Origin: Cyclobacteriaceae bacterium
Lineage (GTDB): Bacteria > Bacteroidota > Bacteroidia > Cytophagales > Cyclobacteriaceae
DNA: 64,000 bases
Assembly (NCBI GenBank): GCA_020436165.1
Contig: JAGQYI010000076.1
Coordinates: forward strand, 35,555 to 99,554
Reading direction: 5' to 3'
Shown here one piece after another: positions 27,082 through 36,121 of the stretch (its first letter is position 1; each line of letters opens with the position of its first letter). The notes under the pieces were generated by a model. The model had not been told where the DNA came from and made no database searches. It saw only the letters and a list, made by a program, of their open reading frames with translations. A program made the translations under genes and the position numbers.

Positions 27082-27111
27082 GTTTTATAACTATACTTAT
27101 AGTTATAAAAC
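27082..27111. promoter_or_regulatory. Perfect 14-bp-arm palindrome, likely BlaI-type operator
   Basis: The arms gttttataactata and tatagttataaaac are perfect inverted repeats around a two-base spacer (ct), 51 bases before the BlaI-family gene. BlaI/MecI repressors bind such dyads as dimers near their own promoter, so autoregulation of the pair is likely. Confidence 0.75.
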
Positions 27112-27162
27112 TAAGAATCTATTTATGGAATTAGCAAGAAAATTCCATCTTATCAGTAGCTC

Positions 27163-27555
27163 ATGAACGAACAAGAAGAAAGCATACGGGAATTAACAAA
27201 AGCCGAGGACCAGATAATGCAAATACTCTGGAAACTTGAAAGGGCCTTTGTGAAGGATATAATAGAAGAAATGCCCGCTCCAAAACCTGCATATAATACC
27301 GTTTCTACCATTGTTAGAATTCTGGAGAAAAAAGGCTTTGTCGGATTTAAAGCCTACGGAAAAACGCACGAATACTTCCCGCTTATAAGTAAAGAAGAAT
27401 ATTCAAATTATTATCTCAACAGCTTTGTTAAAAGGTATTTCAAAGGTTCATTTCAAAATCTGGTGTCCTTTTTTGCCAAAGAAAATCAGATGAATGTAAC
27501 CCAAATGGAGGAATTGATTAAAAAAGTAGAACAGGATATAAATAAAGATGATTAG
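27163..27555 (+). CDS. BlaI/MecI-family transcriptional repressor
   Basis: A 130-residue winged-helix repressor: LTKAEDQIMQILWKLE at the start, AYNTVSTIVRILEKKG as recognition helix, and a C-terminal dimerisation helix (NQMNVTQMEELIKKVEQ). In characterised systems a partner membrane protease inactivates it. The partner gene follows with an 8-base overlap, the classic arrangement. The palindrome at 27082-27111 is the probable operator. No beta-lactamase gene is linked, so the regulon is probably something other than lactam resistance. Confidence 0.88.
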   Translation: MNEQEESIRELTKAEDQIMQILWKLERAFVKDIIEEMPAPKPAYNTVSTIVRILEKKGFVGFKAYGKTHEYFPLISKEEYSNYYLNSFVKRYFKGSFQNLVSFFAKENQMNVTQMEELIKKVEQDINKDD

Positions 27556-29023
27556 TTTGTTCAACTATATTGTTGAATCGAGTTTGCTCCTTGCACTCCT
27601 GATGCTCTTTTATCAATTAGTATTGAGCAGGGAAAAATGCATTACCTACAATCGCTTTTATCTACTTGGTGCAAGCCTCCTATCCGCACTGCTTCCGTTG
27701 CTCAATTTTCCACTGGTACAGATTTCCCGGAATCAATTAATGCTTGACCAGGTATATGAGATACCAGCGATTGTATCCCAGATAACTACCTTTTCAGAAC
27801 CTAAGAACCAAGGTTTTGAGTCATTTGTACAGGTACTTTCGCTGGTATATCTTACGGGGTGTTTGGTAATGCTCCTGCTATTTTTTGTTAAGCTTTATCA
27901 ACTTATTAAGCTGATAAAGGAGTCAAACCCCATCACAAAAAACAGGTATAAAGTGATTTTAACCAATGGCAAACTTCCTTCATTTTCATTTGGCAATTAC
28001 TTGTTTTTAAATCAACTGAATAAGTCAGAAAATGAGTTGAAAGCGATAATTAAACATGAAGAGGCACATATTGAGCAAAAGCATTCTTATGACATACTTA
28101 TAGTTGAATTGTACAAAATATTCTTTTGGTTCAATCCTTTGAGCTATCGTTTATCAAAGGCAATAAAGCTAAATCACGAATTTTTGGCCGATCGGTTCGC
28201 TATCCAATCAACGAATCAAAAATCGTATATCGAGGCTCTGATTAAACAAGTGTATCGAAATACAGTTTCTCCGGTTGTCCATTATTTTGGTTTGCACAGT
28301 ACCGAAAAAAGGATCAATATGATCCGACAGAATATCAATCTTGGCACTCTTTACAAACCATATTTTGTTATTCCATTTTTAAGTGTACTGGTATTTACGT
28401 TCTCTTGTCATTTTCAACCAGACAATATTTTGCCAACCACAATTGGAGAAACCTTTGCGCCTAAACAATTTGAAAGCAAAATGGAAAACCTGAAGGGTAT
28501 GCATCCTGAGAGAAGCTACTTTTTTAAGTTTGTTTCAAGTCCTGAGTTGGAAAAAATTAAAGCACGTGACTATGACCAGTATTCTATTGATTTACTGGCA
28601 AAGATTAACGGAAACAGTGGAGTATTCGGAATGATCTATAGTTTCGATAAGAGCAGGAATCTCCCTAATGTGTTTTTTAGCAAAAAGATTTATACTGTTG
28701 AAGAATTGACGGAAGTTCCAACCCCCTGGAACGGGTATGAAGCACTGCTTGAATCAATTGATAAGCATGCGAATGAACTGGTATCTGTGAAAAAAGATAA
28801 AGTTATTTGGGTAAAGTTTATTGTGAATACATTCGGAGAAGTTGTGCATACCAATATTGCTGATAGTGATTATTCAAATATGAGTGAAGCAGATGCCGGA
28901 GAATATGGCGCAGCCATCAAGGCAATTACAGCAACTTCAAATCAATGGAGAATTGGTAAGATAAACAACACATTGGTGAATGTGGAAATGGAACTACCTG
29001 TGCAGCTAAATAAAGTTAATTAG
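27548..29023 (+). CDS. M56-family (BlaR1-type) membrane metallopeptidase
   Basis: A 491-residue membrane protein. Helices lie near residues 10-25, 38-55, 100-122 and 280-298. The zinc motif HEEAH is near residue 170 in IKHEEAHIEQKHSYD, and NHEFLADRFA supplies the downstream Glu region. This is the BlaR1/MecR1 core that relays a signal by proteolysis. The periplasmic C-terminal part of about 190 residues (from CHFQPDN) is not a penicillin-binding domain; its end (VKFIVNTFGEVVHTNI) recalls a TonB C-terminal-like fold. Partner of the BlaI-type repressor upstream. The stop interlocks with the convergent gene at 29020-29023. What it senses is unknown. Confidence 0.85.
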   Translation: MISLFNYIVESSLLLALLMLFYQLVLSREKCITYNRFYLLGASLLSALLPLLNFPLVQISRNQLMLDQVYEIPAIVSQITTFSEPKNQGFESFVQVLSLVYLTGCLVMLLLFFVKLYQLIKLIKESNPITKNRYKVILTNGKLPSFSFGNYLFLNQLNKSENELKAIIKHEEAHIEQKHSYDILIVELYKIFFWFNPLSYRLSKAIKLNHEFLADRFAIQSTNQKSYIEALIKQVYRNTVSPVVHYFGLHSTEKRINMIRQNINLGTLYKPYFVIPFLSVLVFTFSCHFQPDNILPTTIGETFAPKQFESKMENLKGMHPERSYFFKFVSSPELEKIKARDYDQYSIDLLAKINGNSGVFGMIYSFDKSRNLPNVFFSKKIYTVEELTEVPTPWNGYEALLESIDKHANELVSVKKDKVIWVKFIVNTFGEVVHTNIADSDYSNMSEADAGEYGAAIKAITATSNQWRIGKINNTLVNVEMELPVQLNKVN

Positions 29024-29505
29024 TACTTTCTGTTAAGTATTTCAGAAAGAATAATTGCATTGGCTGCTCCCCCTTCTTCGTTAAGCAATTCCAAAACTTC
29101 ATGAGGCTCATGCTCCTCTTTTCTCTCAGCTCTTTCCTTTTCAAGCTCCAGCCTTCGTCTGCGTTCGGCCTCTTCATGGCGCCTTTTAACATAGAGTTGC
29201 TCAGTAGTTAGCTCTTCCTTGACTTCCTTTTTTACTTCTCTTGGTTTCGGCTCCTCTTCAACCTGAATAACCTGCGGTTTTCTTTGCGCTTCCGGATTTA
29301 ATTCCCTCGCAAGCTCCTTTAAAATATCTTCAAAAGAAGTTGGCCGGGAGGTTGGCTTAGGTTTGGGTTCCGTACGAACTTGCTGTTGTTGTGCAACCGG
29401 CCTTGGCTTTGGTTGAGGAGCAGGTTTTTTCTTCTTTAAAGCACGGCTGATAAGGTAAATAGCCCCAATAATCAAATAGTATATTATGGTATTATCATCC
29501 ATCAA
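29020..29505 (-). CDS. Single-helix membrane-anchored charged protein
   Basis: A 161-residue protein with an N-terminal helix (TIIYYLIIGAIYLISRAL), a basic KKKK stop-transfer, then a cytosolic Pro/Gln/Lys-rich linker and a highly charged coiled-coil stretch (KRRHEEAERRRRLELEKERA) near residues 110-130. The last residues, NAIILSEILNRKY, look like a conserved hydrophobic motif. No function is recognised; the pattern is that of small Bacteroidota membrane scaffolds. It is divergent from smc with about 115 bases between. A second Met at position 2 makes the start uncertain by one residue. Confidence 0.65.
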   Translation of the reverse strand: MMDDNTIIYYLIIGAIYLISRALKKKKPAPQPKPRPVAQQQQVRTEPKPKPTSRPTSFEDILKELARELNPEAQRKPQVIQVEEEPKPREVKKEVKEELTTEQLYVKRRHEEAERRRRLELEKERAERKEEHEPHEVLELLNEEGGAANAIILSEILNRKY

Positions 29506-29621
29506 AACAAATATACAAATCTGTTAGTCATTGCATGATAATTTATTTGGTGATTAATAAATAAATCAGGGGCAATACATAAATTTGTTGGCTAATTAAA
29601 GAGTAATATTAACCTGGCTGC

Positions 29622-32600
29622 ATGCAATTATCAAAATTAGAAATTAAGGGATTTAAGAGTTTCGGAGACAAGGCGATAATTAATTTTGATGAAGGCATTA
29701 CCGGTATCGTTGGCCCTAATGGATGTGGAAAATCCAATATTGTGGATGCCATCAGATGGGTGTTAGGCGAACAAAAAACCAAAACACTCCGTTCTGAAAA
29801 AATGGAGAATGTGATCTTCAATGGAACCAAGAAAAGGAAAGCAACCCAGCTTGCAGAAGTTTCTCTTACATTCAATAACACCAAAAATATTTTACCTACC
29901 GAATATTCCCAGGTCACAATCACACGAAGGTATTATCGCTCGGGTGAAAGTGAATATGAACTCAATGGGGTACCCTGCCGCCTGAAGGACATTACCAACC
30001 TTTTTCTCGACACTGGTATTGCATCCAATAGCTATGCCATCATAGAGCTAAAAATGGTTGATGACATTCTTTCCGACAAAGACAATTCGCGCAGAGGATT
30101 ATTCGAAGAGGCAGCTGGTATTTCAAAATTTAAAAAACGAAAAAAAGAGACACTTCGAAAATTAGAAGGAACCGATGCCGACCTTGAACGTGTGGAAGAC
30201 CTGCTGTTTGAAATAGAGAAAAACCTGAAATCACTTGAAAAGCAAGCACGGCAGACCGAAAGATACTACAAACTAAAAGAAGAGTATAAGGAAAAAAGCG
30301 TGCTTTTAGCCCGCTCTTCCATTAGTGCTCAAACAGAAGCTTACAATACACTAACCAGACAAATTGAAGCAGAAGGCGATAAAAAAGTAAGCCTTAATAA
30401 GCAAATAGCTGAAAAGGAAGCTCTAACCGAGGATCTAAAAAAAGAGTTAATCAATAAAGAAAAAGCCCTTTCTGCAAGGCAAAAAGCACTTAACGAACAC
30501 GTAAATACGATTCGTCAATACGAGAGTGATAAAAAAATTGAAAACGAAAGGCTGCGTTTCTTAAACGACAAAGGAGAAACACTGCGTACTCAAATAGAGC
30601 TTGACAAAAAGAGTAACGAGCGGGCTGCTTTTAGCATTAAAAGCTTAAATACGGAGTATGAATCAGTTCAAAAGCAATGCGATGAAGTAGCATTGATGCT
30701 TGAAAGAATAAGTGAAGAAAAAGAAGCCCAGCAACAAATAACTGCCAAGGCTAAAGAGGAAGCCGAATCATTTGAAACGGTGCACAGGGCAAAACAGGAA
30801 AACCTGTTTCAGGCTAACAAGACGATAGAAATAAATGAAATACAGATTTCATCGCTTAAGCAACAGCTGGAAAAAGCTTCAACTTCCAGTTCAGAAAAAT
30901 CGGCTCATTTGGTTGAGTTTGATGAACGATTAAAAAAGCTTACGGCAGAACTTTCAGCAAAAAAAGCAGAATTAGAAAAGCTGGAAACAAAAGAAAATGA
31001 GCTGCAAAAACGTATTGAGTCCACAGAAAAAACCATTTCTGTTATCAAGGATGAGAGCGCAGAGATAAAACGAAAGCTGGACGCTCGCCAAAACGAATAT
31101 AACCTTACGAAATCATTGGTTGATAATCTGGAAGGCTTTCCGGAAGCAATCAAGTTTCTAAAAAAGAGTCCAAACTGGGGTGTAAATGCTCCCCTCCTTT
31201 CGGATTTGATTACCACCAAACAGGAGTACCGCATTTCCATTGAAAATTTCCTGGAACCCTACTTAAACTATTATGTAGTTGACACCTATGATGATGCCTA
31301 TAAAGCCGTAAACCTTTTGAGCGATGCTTCGAAAGGCAAAGCTAATTTCTTTGTTCTTGAGGCTTTCAAAGGATTCACCTCTACCCCAAACGTATTGTTC
31401 GAACATGCTTTTCCTGCAACTGAAATCATGGAATACGATAATAAGTACAAAAGTCTTATTTCCTATATCCTGGACAATGTGTACATGGTAGATTCGGATG
31501 AAATGGGTTTTCCCGAAAGTAAAGAAGCCATATTCATTACCAAATCCGGAAAATTCATTAAGCGGCCTCATAGCCTTTCCGGAGGTTCTGTTGGCCTTTT
31601 TGAAGGAAAGAAAATTGGTAGGGCCAAAAACCTTGAAAAATTATCCAAGGATATCAAACAGCTTGAAAAACAACTGAGCAAAGTAAATAGTGGGTTGCAG
31701 GAAGAACAGGAAGAATTGGAGGAGCTAAGAGCCTCTACCCAAAAAGAATTTATTCTGCAAAAAACAGAAGAATATAGTCATTTAAACGAGGAGCATATTA
31801 CCCTTAGCACTAAACAGGAGCAATTTGCCAGCCTTATATCACAGACTGATGTTGACAAGGAAGAGCTTTTAAAAAGAATAGATGAGCTCAACCAAAAAAC
31901 AGAAGAACTTGAGCCGCAGCAACAACAACTTGCCGAAGAGATAGATGCAAGCTTAGCACGTTTAGAAGAATTGAAACATGTGTTCGAACAGCAGAACGAA
32001 GCTTTTGTTCAGAAGTCGAACCTTTATAATGAAAATAACATTCGTTACCACCAGCTTCAGAATAAATTGAACAGCCTGGAGCAGGAAATCGGCTTCAAAA
32101 AATCAACATTTGAAAGTAGCAAGGAGCGCATAGAAAAAGGTGAATCAGAGCTGAAGGTAAATGATTCAGAAATTAAACAGCTCTTGTCTAACTCCGAATC
32201 TAATGATGACAAATTGCTGGAGTTGTATGAAGAAAAGGAAAGCATAGAGCAAGGCGTTAATGAAGCAGAAAAAGAATACTACAGCCATCGTGGGGAAATA
32301 GATAAGTCAGAAAAGCAACAACGTGAGATACAACACCAGCGAGAGGCTATTGACGAACTGCTGATTACGCTCAATAATTCGCTCAACGACAAAAAATTGG
32401 AGCTTACTTCAATTAAAGAGCGTCTTAAGGTAGAATTTAATGTGGACCTCGAGACCATTATGAAGTCGGGTGATGAAAACTCAGTTGATGATGTAGATGC
32501 TTTAGAAAGCGAAGTACAGTCTATCAAAGATAAAATTGAACGGATTGGCCCTATTAACCCAATGGCCCTGGAAGCATACGATGAAATAAAGGAACGATAC

Positions 32601-33149
32601 AGCTTTATTGAAAGCCAGAAGGAAGACCTTATAAAAGCCAAAGAATCATTAGTTGCCACCATTGATGAAATTGACCTGGTAGCCAAAGCAACATTTCTTG
32701 AGGCCTTTGGAAAAATTGAACAAAACTTTATCAAGGTATTCCGGTCTCTTTTCACCGAAGAGGACCAATGCGATCTTATTTTAACCGACCCGGCAAATCC
32801 ATTGGAATCTTCAATAGAAATTGTTGCAAAACCGAAGGGTAAAAAGCCACTTACAATTAATCAGCTTTCGGGAGGCGAAAAAACACTGACAGCCACCTCA
32901 CTACTTTTTGCGATATATCTGTTAAAACCTGCTCCATTCTGTATCTTCGATGAGGTTGATGCACCTTTGGATGATGCCAACATAGACAAGTTCAACAACA
33001 TCATCAGGGACTTTTCAGGTGACTCACAGTTTATTATTGTAACACATAATAAACGTACCATGGCGAGCACGGATATTATTTACGGAATTACCATGGTGGA
33101 ACAAGGGGTATCAAGAGTTGTACCTGTAGACCTTCGTGAACTGGCATAA
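29622..33149 (+). CDS. smc: Chromosome segregation protein SMC
   Basis: A 1175-residue condensin ATPase that organises and segregates the chromosome with ScpA/ScpB. Walker A GPNGCGKS spans residues 31-38; QTKTLRSEKMENVIFNGT follows. Long coiled coils flank a hinge at about residues 500-660 (contains FLEPYLNYYVV and GGSVGLFEGKK). The ABC signature LSGGEKT is near 1082 and Walker B FCIFDEVDAPLDDAN near 1106, completing the ATPase. Length and order match bacterial SMC. It is monocistronic here; scpA and scpB are not in the window. A -7-like TAAATTTG at 29580-29587 lies upstream, without a clear -33 box. Confidence 0.97.
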   Translation: MQLSKLEIKGFKSFGDKAIINFDEGITGIVGPNGCGKSNIVDAIRWVLGEQKTKTLRSEKMENVIFNGTKKRKATQLAEVSLTFNNTKNILPTEYSQVTITRRYYRSGESEYELNGVPCRLKDITNLFLDTGIASNSYAIIELKMVDDILSDKDNSRRGLFEEAAGISKFKKRKKETLRKLEGTDADLERVEDLLFEIEKNLKSLEKQARQTERYYKLKEEYKEKSVLLARSSISAQTEAYNTLTRQIEAEGDKKVSLNKQIAEKEALTEDLKKELINKEKALSARQKALNEHVNTIRQYESDKKIENERLRFLNDKGETLRTQIELDKKSNERAAFSIKSLNTEYESVQKQCDEVALMLERISEEKEAQQQITAKAKEEAESFETVHRAKQENLFQANKTIEINEIQISSLKQQLEKASTSSSEKSAHLVEFDERLKKLTAELSAKKAELEKLETKENELQKRIESTEKTISVIKDESAEIKRKLDARQNEYNLTKSLVDNLEGFPEAIKFLKKSPNWGVNAPLLSDLITTKQEYRISIENFLEPYLNYYVVDTYDDAYKAVNLLSDASKGKANFFVLEAFKGFTSTPNVLFEHAFPATEIMEYDNKYKSLISYILDNVYMVDSDEMGFPESKEAIFITKSGKFIKRPHSLSGGSVGLFEGKKIGRAKNLEKLSKDIKQLEKQLSKVNSGLQEEQEELEELRASTQKEFILQKTEEYSHLNEEHITLSTKQEQFASLISQTDVDKEELLKRIDELNQKTEELEPQQQQLAEEIDASLARLEELKHVFEQQNEAFVQKSNLYNENNIRYHQLQNKLNSLEQEIGFKKSTFESSKERIEKGESELKVNDSEIKQLLSNSESNDDKLLELYEEKESIEQGVNEAEKEYYSHRGEIDKSEKQQREIQHQREAIDELLITLNNSLNDKKLELTSIKERLKVEFNVDLETIMKSGDENSVDDVDALESEVQSIKDKIERIGPINPMALEAYDEIKERYSFIESQKEDLIKAKESLVATIDEIDLVAKATFLEAFGKIEQNFIKVFRSLFTEEDQCDLILTDPANPLESSIEIVAKPKGKKPLTINQLSGGEKTLTATSLLFAIYLLKPAPFCIFDEVDAPLDDANIDKFNNIIRDFSGDSQFIIVTHNKRTMASTDIIYGITMVEQGVSRVVPVDLRELA

Positions 33150-33258
33150 TTTAGCACTTTAAGACAACAGACTGCTTCTCTTTTTCGTTTTAAGGTTGAG
33201 TTTAAACCCTATTGGCATAATATGTGTCTATTAGGTGTTGAAACACATACCAAAGCAT

Positions 33259-33438
33259 ATGAAAAAGAAAACAAACACTACTCTATTGCTCAATCGCAGC
33301 TCAGATTTGATGGCATTAAAAAATCAGCTTGTAGCCGAAAGAAGAAAATTCAGGAGTCAATTCATTAAGGCACTTTCCAATGTTGAAATAAACCGGTTAG
33401 ATGAGGAGTCAATAATTTTAAAGAAACTCGTGGCCTAA
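33259..33438 (+). CDS. Small basic protein, 59 residues
   Basis: A short frame starting at ATG 33259 (a longer GTG-started version from 33235 adds eight residues). It is rich in Lys and Arg (MKKKTNTT, LVAERRKFRSQFIKALSN), without a signal peptide or membrane segment, and probably helical. I do not recognise it. It interlocks with the convergent serine hydrolase gene by four bases (CTAA). It lies 109 bases after smc and could be a separate small transcript. Confidence 0.45.
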   Translation: MKKKTNTTLLLNRSSDLMALKNQLVAERRKFRSQFIKALSNVEINRLDEESIILKKLVA

Positions 33439-34532
33439 CCTTCATCGGGCATAGTATATGCCCTTCCATCCAAAATCTTTACCAGCTTATTACGGATTTC
33501 AAGCAGGTGCTCGTTGCTGGTATTTGTAAGTAATATTATCAGGTTAGAATTCCCTAATTGCCGTTCAATGTAAGTGCGGTAACCGGCAAGCCCTCCGGTA
33601 TGGAATACAAGCTTTCCATATAAATTATTTCCTATTTCCCATCCGTAGCCATAACGTCTTTTTTGCCCATTTGCCAATTCAACAGGCGTATATGCTTTCA
33701 GCAACGATTTAGAAGAAACAAGCTCGTTAGTTGACAGAGCATTGTGCCATTTTAAAAGGTCTTCAGCTGTTGAAAAAATACCTCCATCTCCATAAGTATA
33801 CAGATCGTAATCGTAGGGTTTTAGCTTTTCGGTATATCCCTTGGCATAATAGTGCTCAGGACTATGGTTTGTTAACACAAAGGTTTGCTCCATTTTCAAT
33901 GGCCCGAAAATGCGCTCCTGCATAAAATCGTCATATAGCTCACCAGAGGCAATTTGAATGATCATGGCAAGCAATACATAACCCGAATTGCTATAGCTAT
34001 ACTTTGTGCCTGGGGCAAAATCCAGCTGAGGTCTGTTTACCAATGCCTCATATACATCTATGTTTCTCAAACCGGGTTTAACTATACCCATTTTAAAATA
34101 GTCTTTAACTCCAGATGTATGGGTGAGGAGTTCATTTACGGTAATACCTTTATATATCTGTGGCATGAGCGGAAAAAATCTTGCGATCTTATCTTCATAG
34201 GATATCTTCCCTTCTTCAACCAACATCATTATGCCCATAGCCGTAAATTGCTTGGCAAGTGAAGCCAGGTAAAACGGGGTTGTAGCATCCAGAGGTTCCT
34301 GATCTTCGAAGTCGGCAAAGCCAAGTGTGTTCTCATAAATCACCTCTCCTTCTTCCACAACCAAAATAGACCCGTTAAATTCGCCCAATTCAGTGTAACG
34401 TAACATCAGGTCTTCTATTTGGTCACCTTTGGTTAAGGCAAACGTTGGGTCATTTCCCTGGCTATAAACAAAGCCAAAAACCAAGAGGAAAAATATAAGA
34501 AGAGTTGAACGCATAATAATTACACTGTTCAC
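33435..34532 (-). CDS. Serine hydrolase of the beta-lactamase/penicillin-binding (class C-like) family
   Basis: A 365-residue exported enzyme: signal peptide ending GFVYSQG, SxxK motif in YLASLAKQFT, YxN motif in YSYSNSGYVLLA, and HTGGLAGY as the third element. All the active-site elements of the class C beta-lactamase/D,D-peptidase fold are present. Many such proteins are esterases or peptidases of unknown substrate, and nothing here shows antibiotic hydrolysis. The start at 34532 gives the usual hydrophobic N-terminus after MNSVIIMRS; the Met at residue 7 is an alternative. Confidence 0.82.
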   Translation of the reverse strand: MNSVIIMRSTLLIFFLLVFGFVYSQGNDPTFALTKGDQIEDLMLRYTELGEFNGSILVVEEGEVIYENTLGFADFEDQEPLDATTPFYLASLAKQFTAMGIMMLVEEGKISYEDKIARFFPLMPQIYKGITVNELLTHTSGVKDYFKMGIVKPGLRNIDVYEALVNRPQLDFAPGTKYSYSNSGYVLLAMIIQIASGELYDDFMQERIFGPLKMEQTFVLTNHSPEHYYAKGYTEKLKPYDYDLYTYGDGGIFSTAEDLLKWHNALSTNELVSSKSLLKAYTPVELANGQKRRYGYGWEIGNNLYGKLVFHTGGLAGYRTYIERQLGNSNLIILLTNTSNEHLLEIRNKLVKILDGRAYTMPDEG

Positions 34533-34586
34533 GAAAATACATATAATCTAAAAAACTATTAACCGTTATTCCACAAAAGGCATTTA

Positions 34587-35345
34587 ATGAAGTATACAGT
34601 TGGCTTATACATAAAACTTATTATTTTCTTCCTTTTAATAGCAAAAATTCCTGCCAAAGGACAGTCTCCAAATGAAACCAATACAGATTATGTGTTGCTA
34701 TCTGGCGAAGTTGTATCTTCTGCTGGCACCCCTATTGAAGGTGTGCACATACTAAACACCAACACAAATGCACTTGCTATCTCTGACGAAAATGGTTTTT
34801 TTTCTTTAACCATGTACAAAACTCATGTTCTTCGTTTTTCAGCAGTAGGCTTCAGAACATTCTACTTTATGTTAAAACAAGGTTCTAACGAAACTGTATT
34901 ATATAAACGCATTACCTTACAAACGGTAACAGTTGGTTTAAAAAATGTAGATATAGTGGCCAAAGAAGAAGAGCGAGCCGAGAATCTTTTTCGACCAAAG
35001 CCTTTGCCTCCTCCGTTTATATTTGGCTATCAGGGAGAGCAACATGAAGTAAAACCAACACTTGCAAATCCTGTAAGCTTGCTTTATGACTGGCTGAGCA
35101 AAGAAGGAAAGCAAAAAAGACAATTAGCCGAATTGCTAAAACAGGAAGAAATTAAAAAACTGGTAGCAGCACGATTCGAGTCTGACATTATTTGGGAATT
35201 TACAGGCTATGCCGGAGATGAGTTGGAAGAATTTAAAGAATACTGTAACCTAACGGATTATTTTGTTATGCATGCTTCAGATTACGACCTCCTTTTAAAA
35301 ATAAAGGAGTGCTACAACACCTACAAACCAAAACATTCGAAGTAA
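34587..35345 (+). CDS. Exported carboxypeptidase-regulatory-like domain protein
   Basis: A 252-residue exported protein. After a signal peptide (LIIFFLLIAKIPAKGQ), residues 35-115 form a CarboxypepD_reg-like beta-sandwich (LSGEVVSSAGTPIEGVHILN, ISDENGFFSLT, FSAVGFRTF), the domain found at the N-terminus of TonB receptors. The rest is charged and helical (LYDWLSKEGKQKRQLAELL) and has no barrel. Proteins of this shape occur widely in Bacteroidota without a known task. It is divergent from the serine hydrolase with 54 bases between. Confidence 0.75.
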   Translation: MKYTVGLYIKLIIFFLLIAKIPAKGQSPNETNTDYVLLSGEVVSSAGTPIEGVHILNTNTNALAISDENGFFSLTMYKTHVLRFSAVGFRTFYFMLKQGSNETVLYKRITLQTVTVGLKNVDIVAKEEERAENLFRPKPLPPPFIFGYQGEQHEVKPTLANPVSLLYDWLSKEGKQKRQLAELLKQEEIKKLVAARFESDIIWEFTGYAGDELEEFKEYCNLTDYFVMHASDYDLLLKIKECYNTYKPKHSK

Positions 35346-35369
35346 TTCGGAAACTAAACCAAATAAAAG

Positions 35370-35399
35370 TTGAAGAAAAATAAGAATGGGCTAATTTTG
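35370..35399 (+). promoter_or_regulatory. Promoter of serB-serA
   Basis: TTG at 35370-35372, 19 bases, then TAATTTTG at 35392-35399, a full match to the TAnnTTTG -7 box. The TTG start of serB is 35 bases downstream. Confidence 0.65.
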
Positions 35400-35434
35400 T
35401 TCGCTTAAATTGTATACTGATTACCTATAAAGTA

Positions 35435-36121
35435 TTGGAAGACATTGTTCTTATTTTTGATTTTGATAGTACATTTACTCAGGTAGAAGCGCTCGATGTA
35501 CTTGGAGAAATCGTTCTAAGTGGTGCTGATAAGGAAAAGAAACTTAACCAAATAGCTTCTATTACGAATAAGGGCATGTCTGGCGAGTTGTCATTTAGGG
35601 AATCGCTCGAAATGCGAATGAAAATTTTAAGTGGAACCAAAGATGATATTACTGAACTGGTTAGCAGGTTAAAATCAAAAGTTTCTGTTTCTATTCAGGC
35701 AAACAAAGAGTTCTTTCTGAAAAACGCAAACAATATTTTTATCGTCTCCAGTGGATTCAAAGAATTTATCGAGCCTGTAGTGGCCGACTTTGGTATTAGC
35801 CCATCGCATGTTTATGCCAACTCATTTGTTTGGAAGAATAATGCAATTGCCGGGTTTGAAACTCAAAACCCCTTAAGCGGGGACAATGGTAAACCACTGG
35901 TAGTTCAAAAAATTGGACTGAATAAAAAAGTAATTGTAATTGGAGATGGCTATACCGATTACGAAATTAAAAAGGCAGGCGCAGCCGACCTTTTTGTAGC
36001 CTTTACTGAAAATATTAGCAGATCATCAGTAACTGAAAAGGCTGATTTTATAGCTTCAAATTTTATCGATTTTTTAAACTTCATTACCCATGGAACAAAA
36101 ACTGTCATACCCCAAGCATAA
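35435..36121 (+). CDS. serB: Phosphoserine phosphatase-like HAD hydrolase
   Basis: A 228-residue HAD-family phosphatase expected to release serine from phosphoserine. Motif I is FDFDST near residue 8 (nucleophile Asp and acid/base Asp), motif II is VSSGFKEF near residue 107, a Lys follows, and motif IV is GDGYTDYE near residue 170. The size and cap region (about 25-90) fit SerB. TTG start at 35435; no ATG is near. It overlaps serA by 32 bases in a different frame, which supports a joint serine pathway role. Confidence 0.82.
   Translation: MEDIVLIFDFDSTFTQVEALDVLGEIVLSGADKEKKLNQIASITNKGMSGELSFRESLEMRMKILSGTKDDITELVSRLKSKVSVSIQANKEFFLKNANNIFIVSSGFKEFIEPVVADFGISPSHVYANSFVWKNNAIAGFETQNPLSGDNGKPLVVQKIGLNKKVIVIGDGYTDYEIKKAGAADLFVAFTENISRSSVTEKADFIASNFIDFLNFITHGTKTVIPQA

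Noticed and set aside
27163..29023. BlaI/BlaR1 pair read as a beta-lactam resistance locus
   Set aside because: No beta-lactamase gene is linked, and the sensor lacks a penicillin-binding domain. The pair is a regulator of unknown cue.
33435..34532. Serine hydrolase called as a class C beta-lactamase
   Set aside because: The active-site motifs are shared by many esterases and D,D-peptidases. Nothing supports antibiotic hydrolysis.
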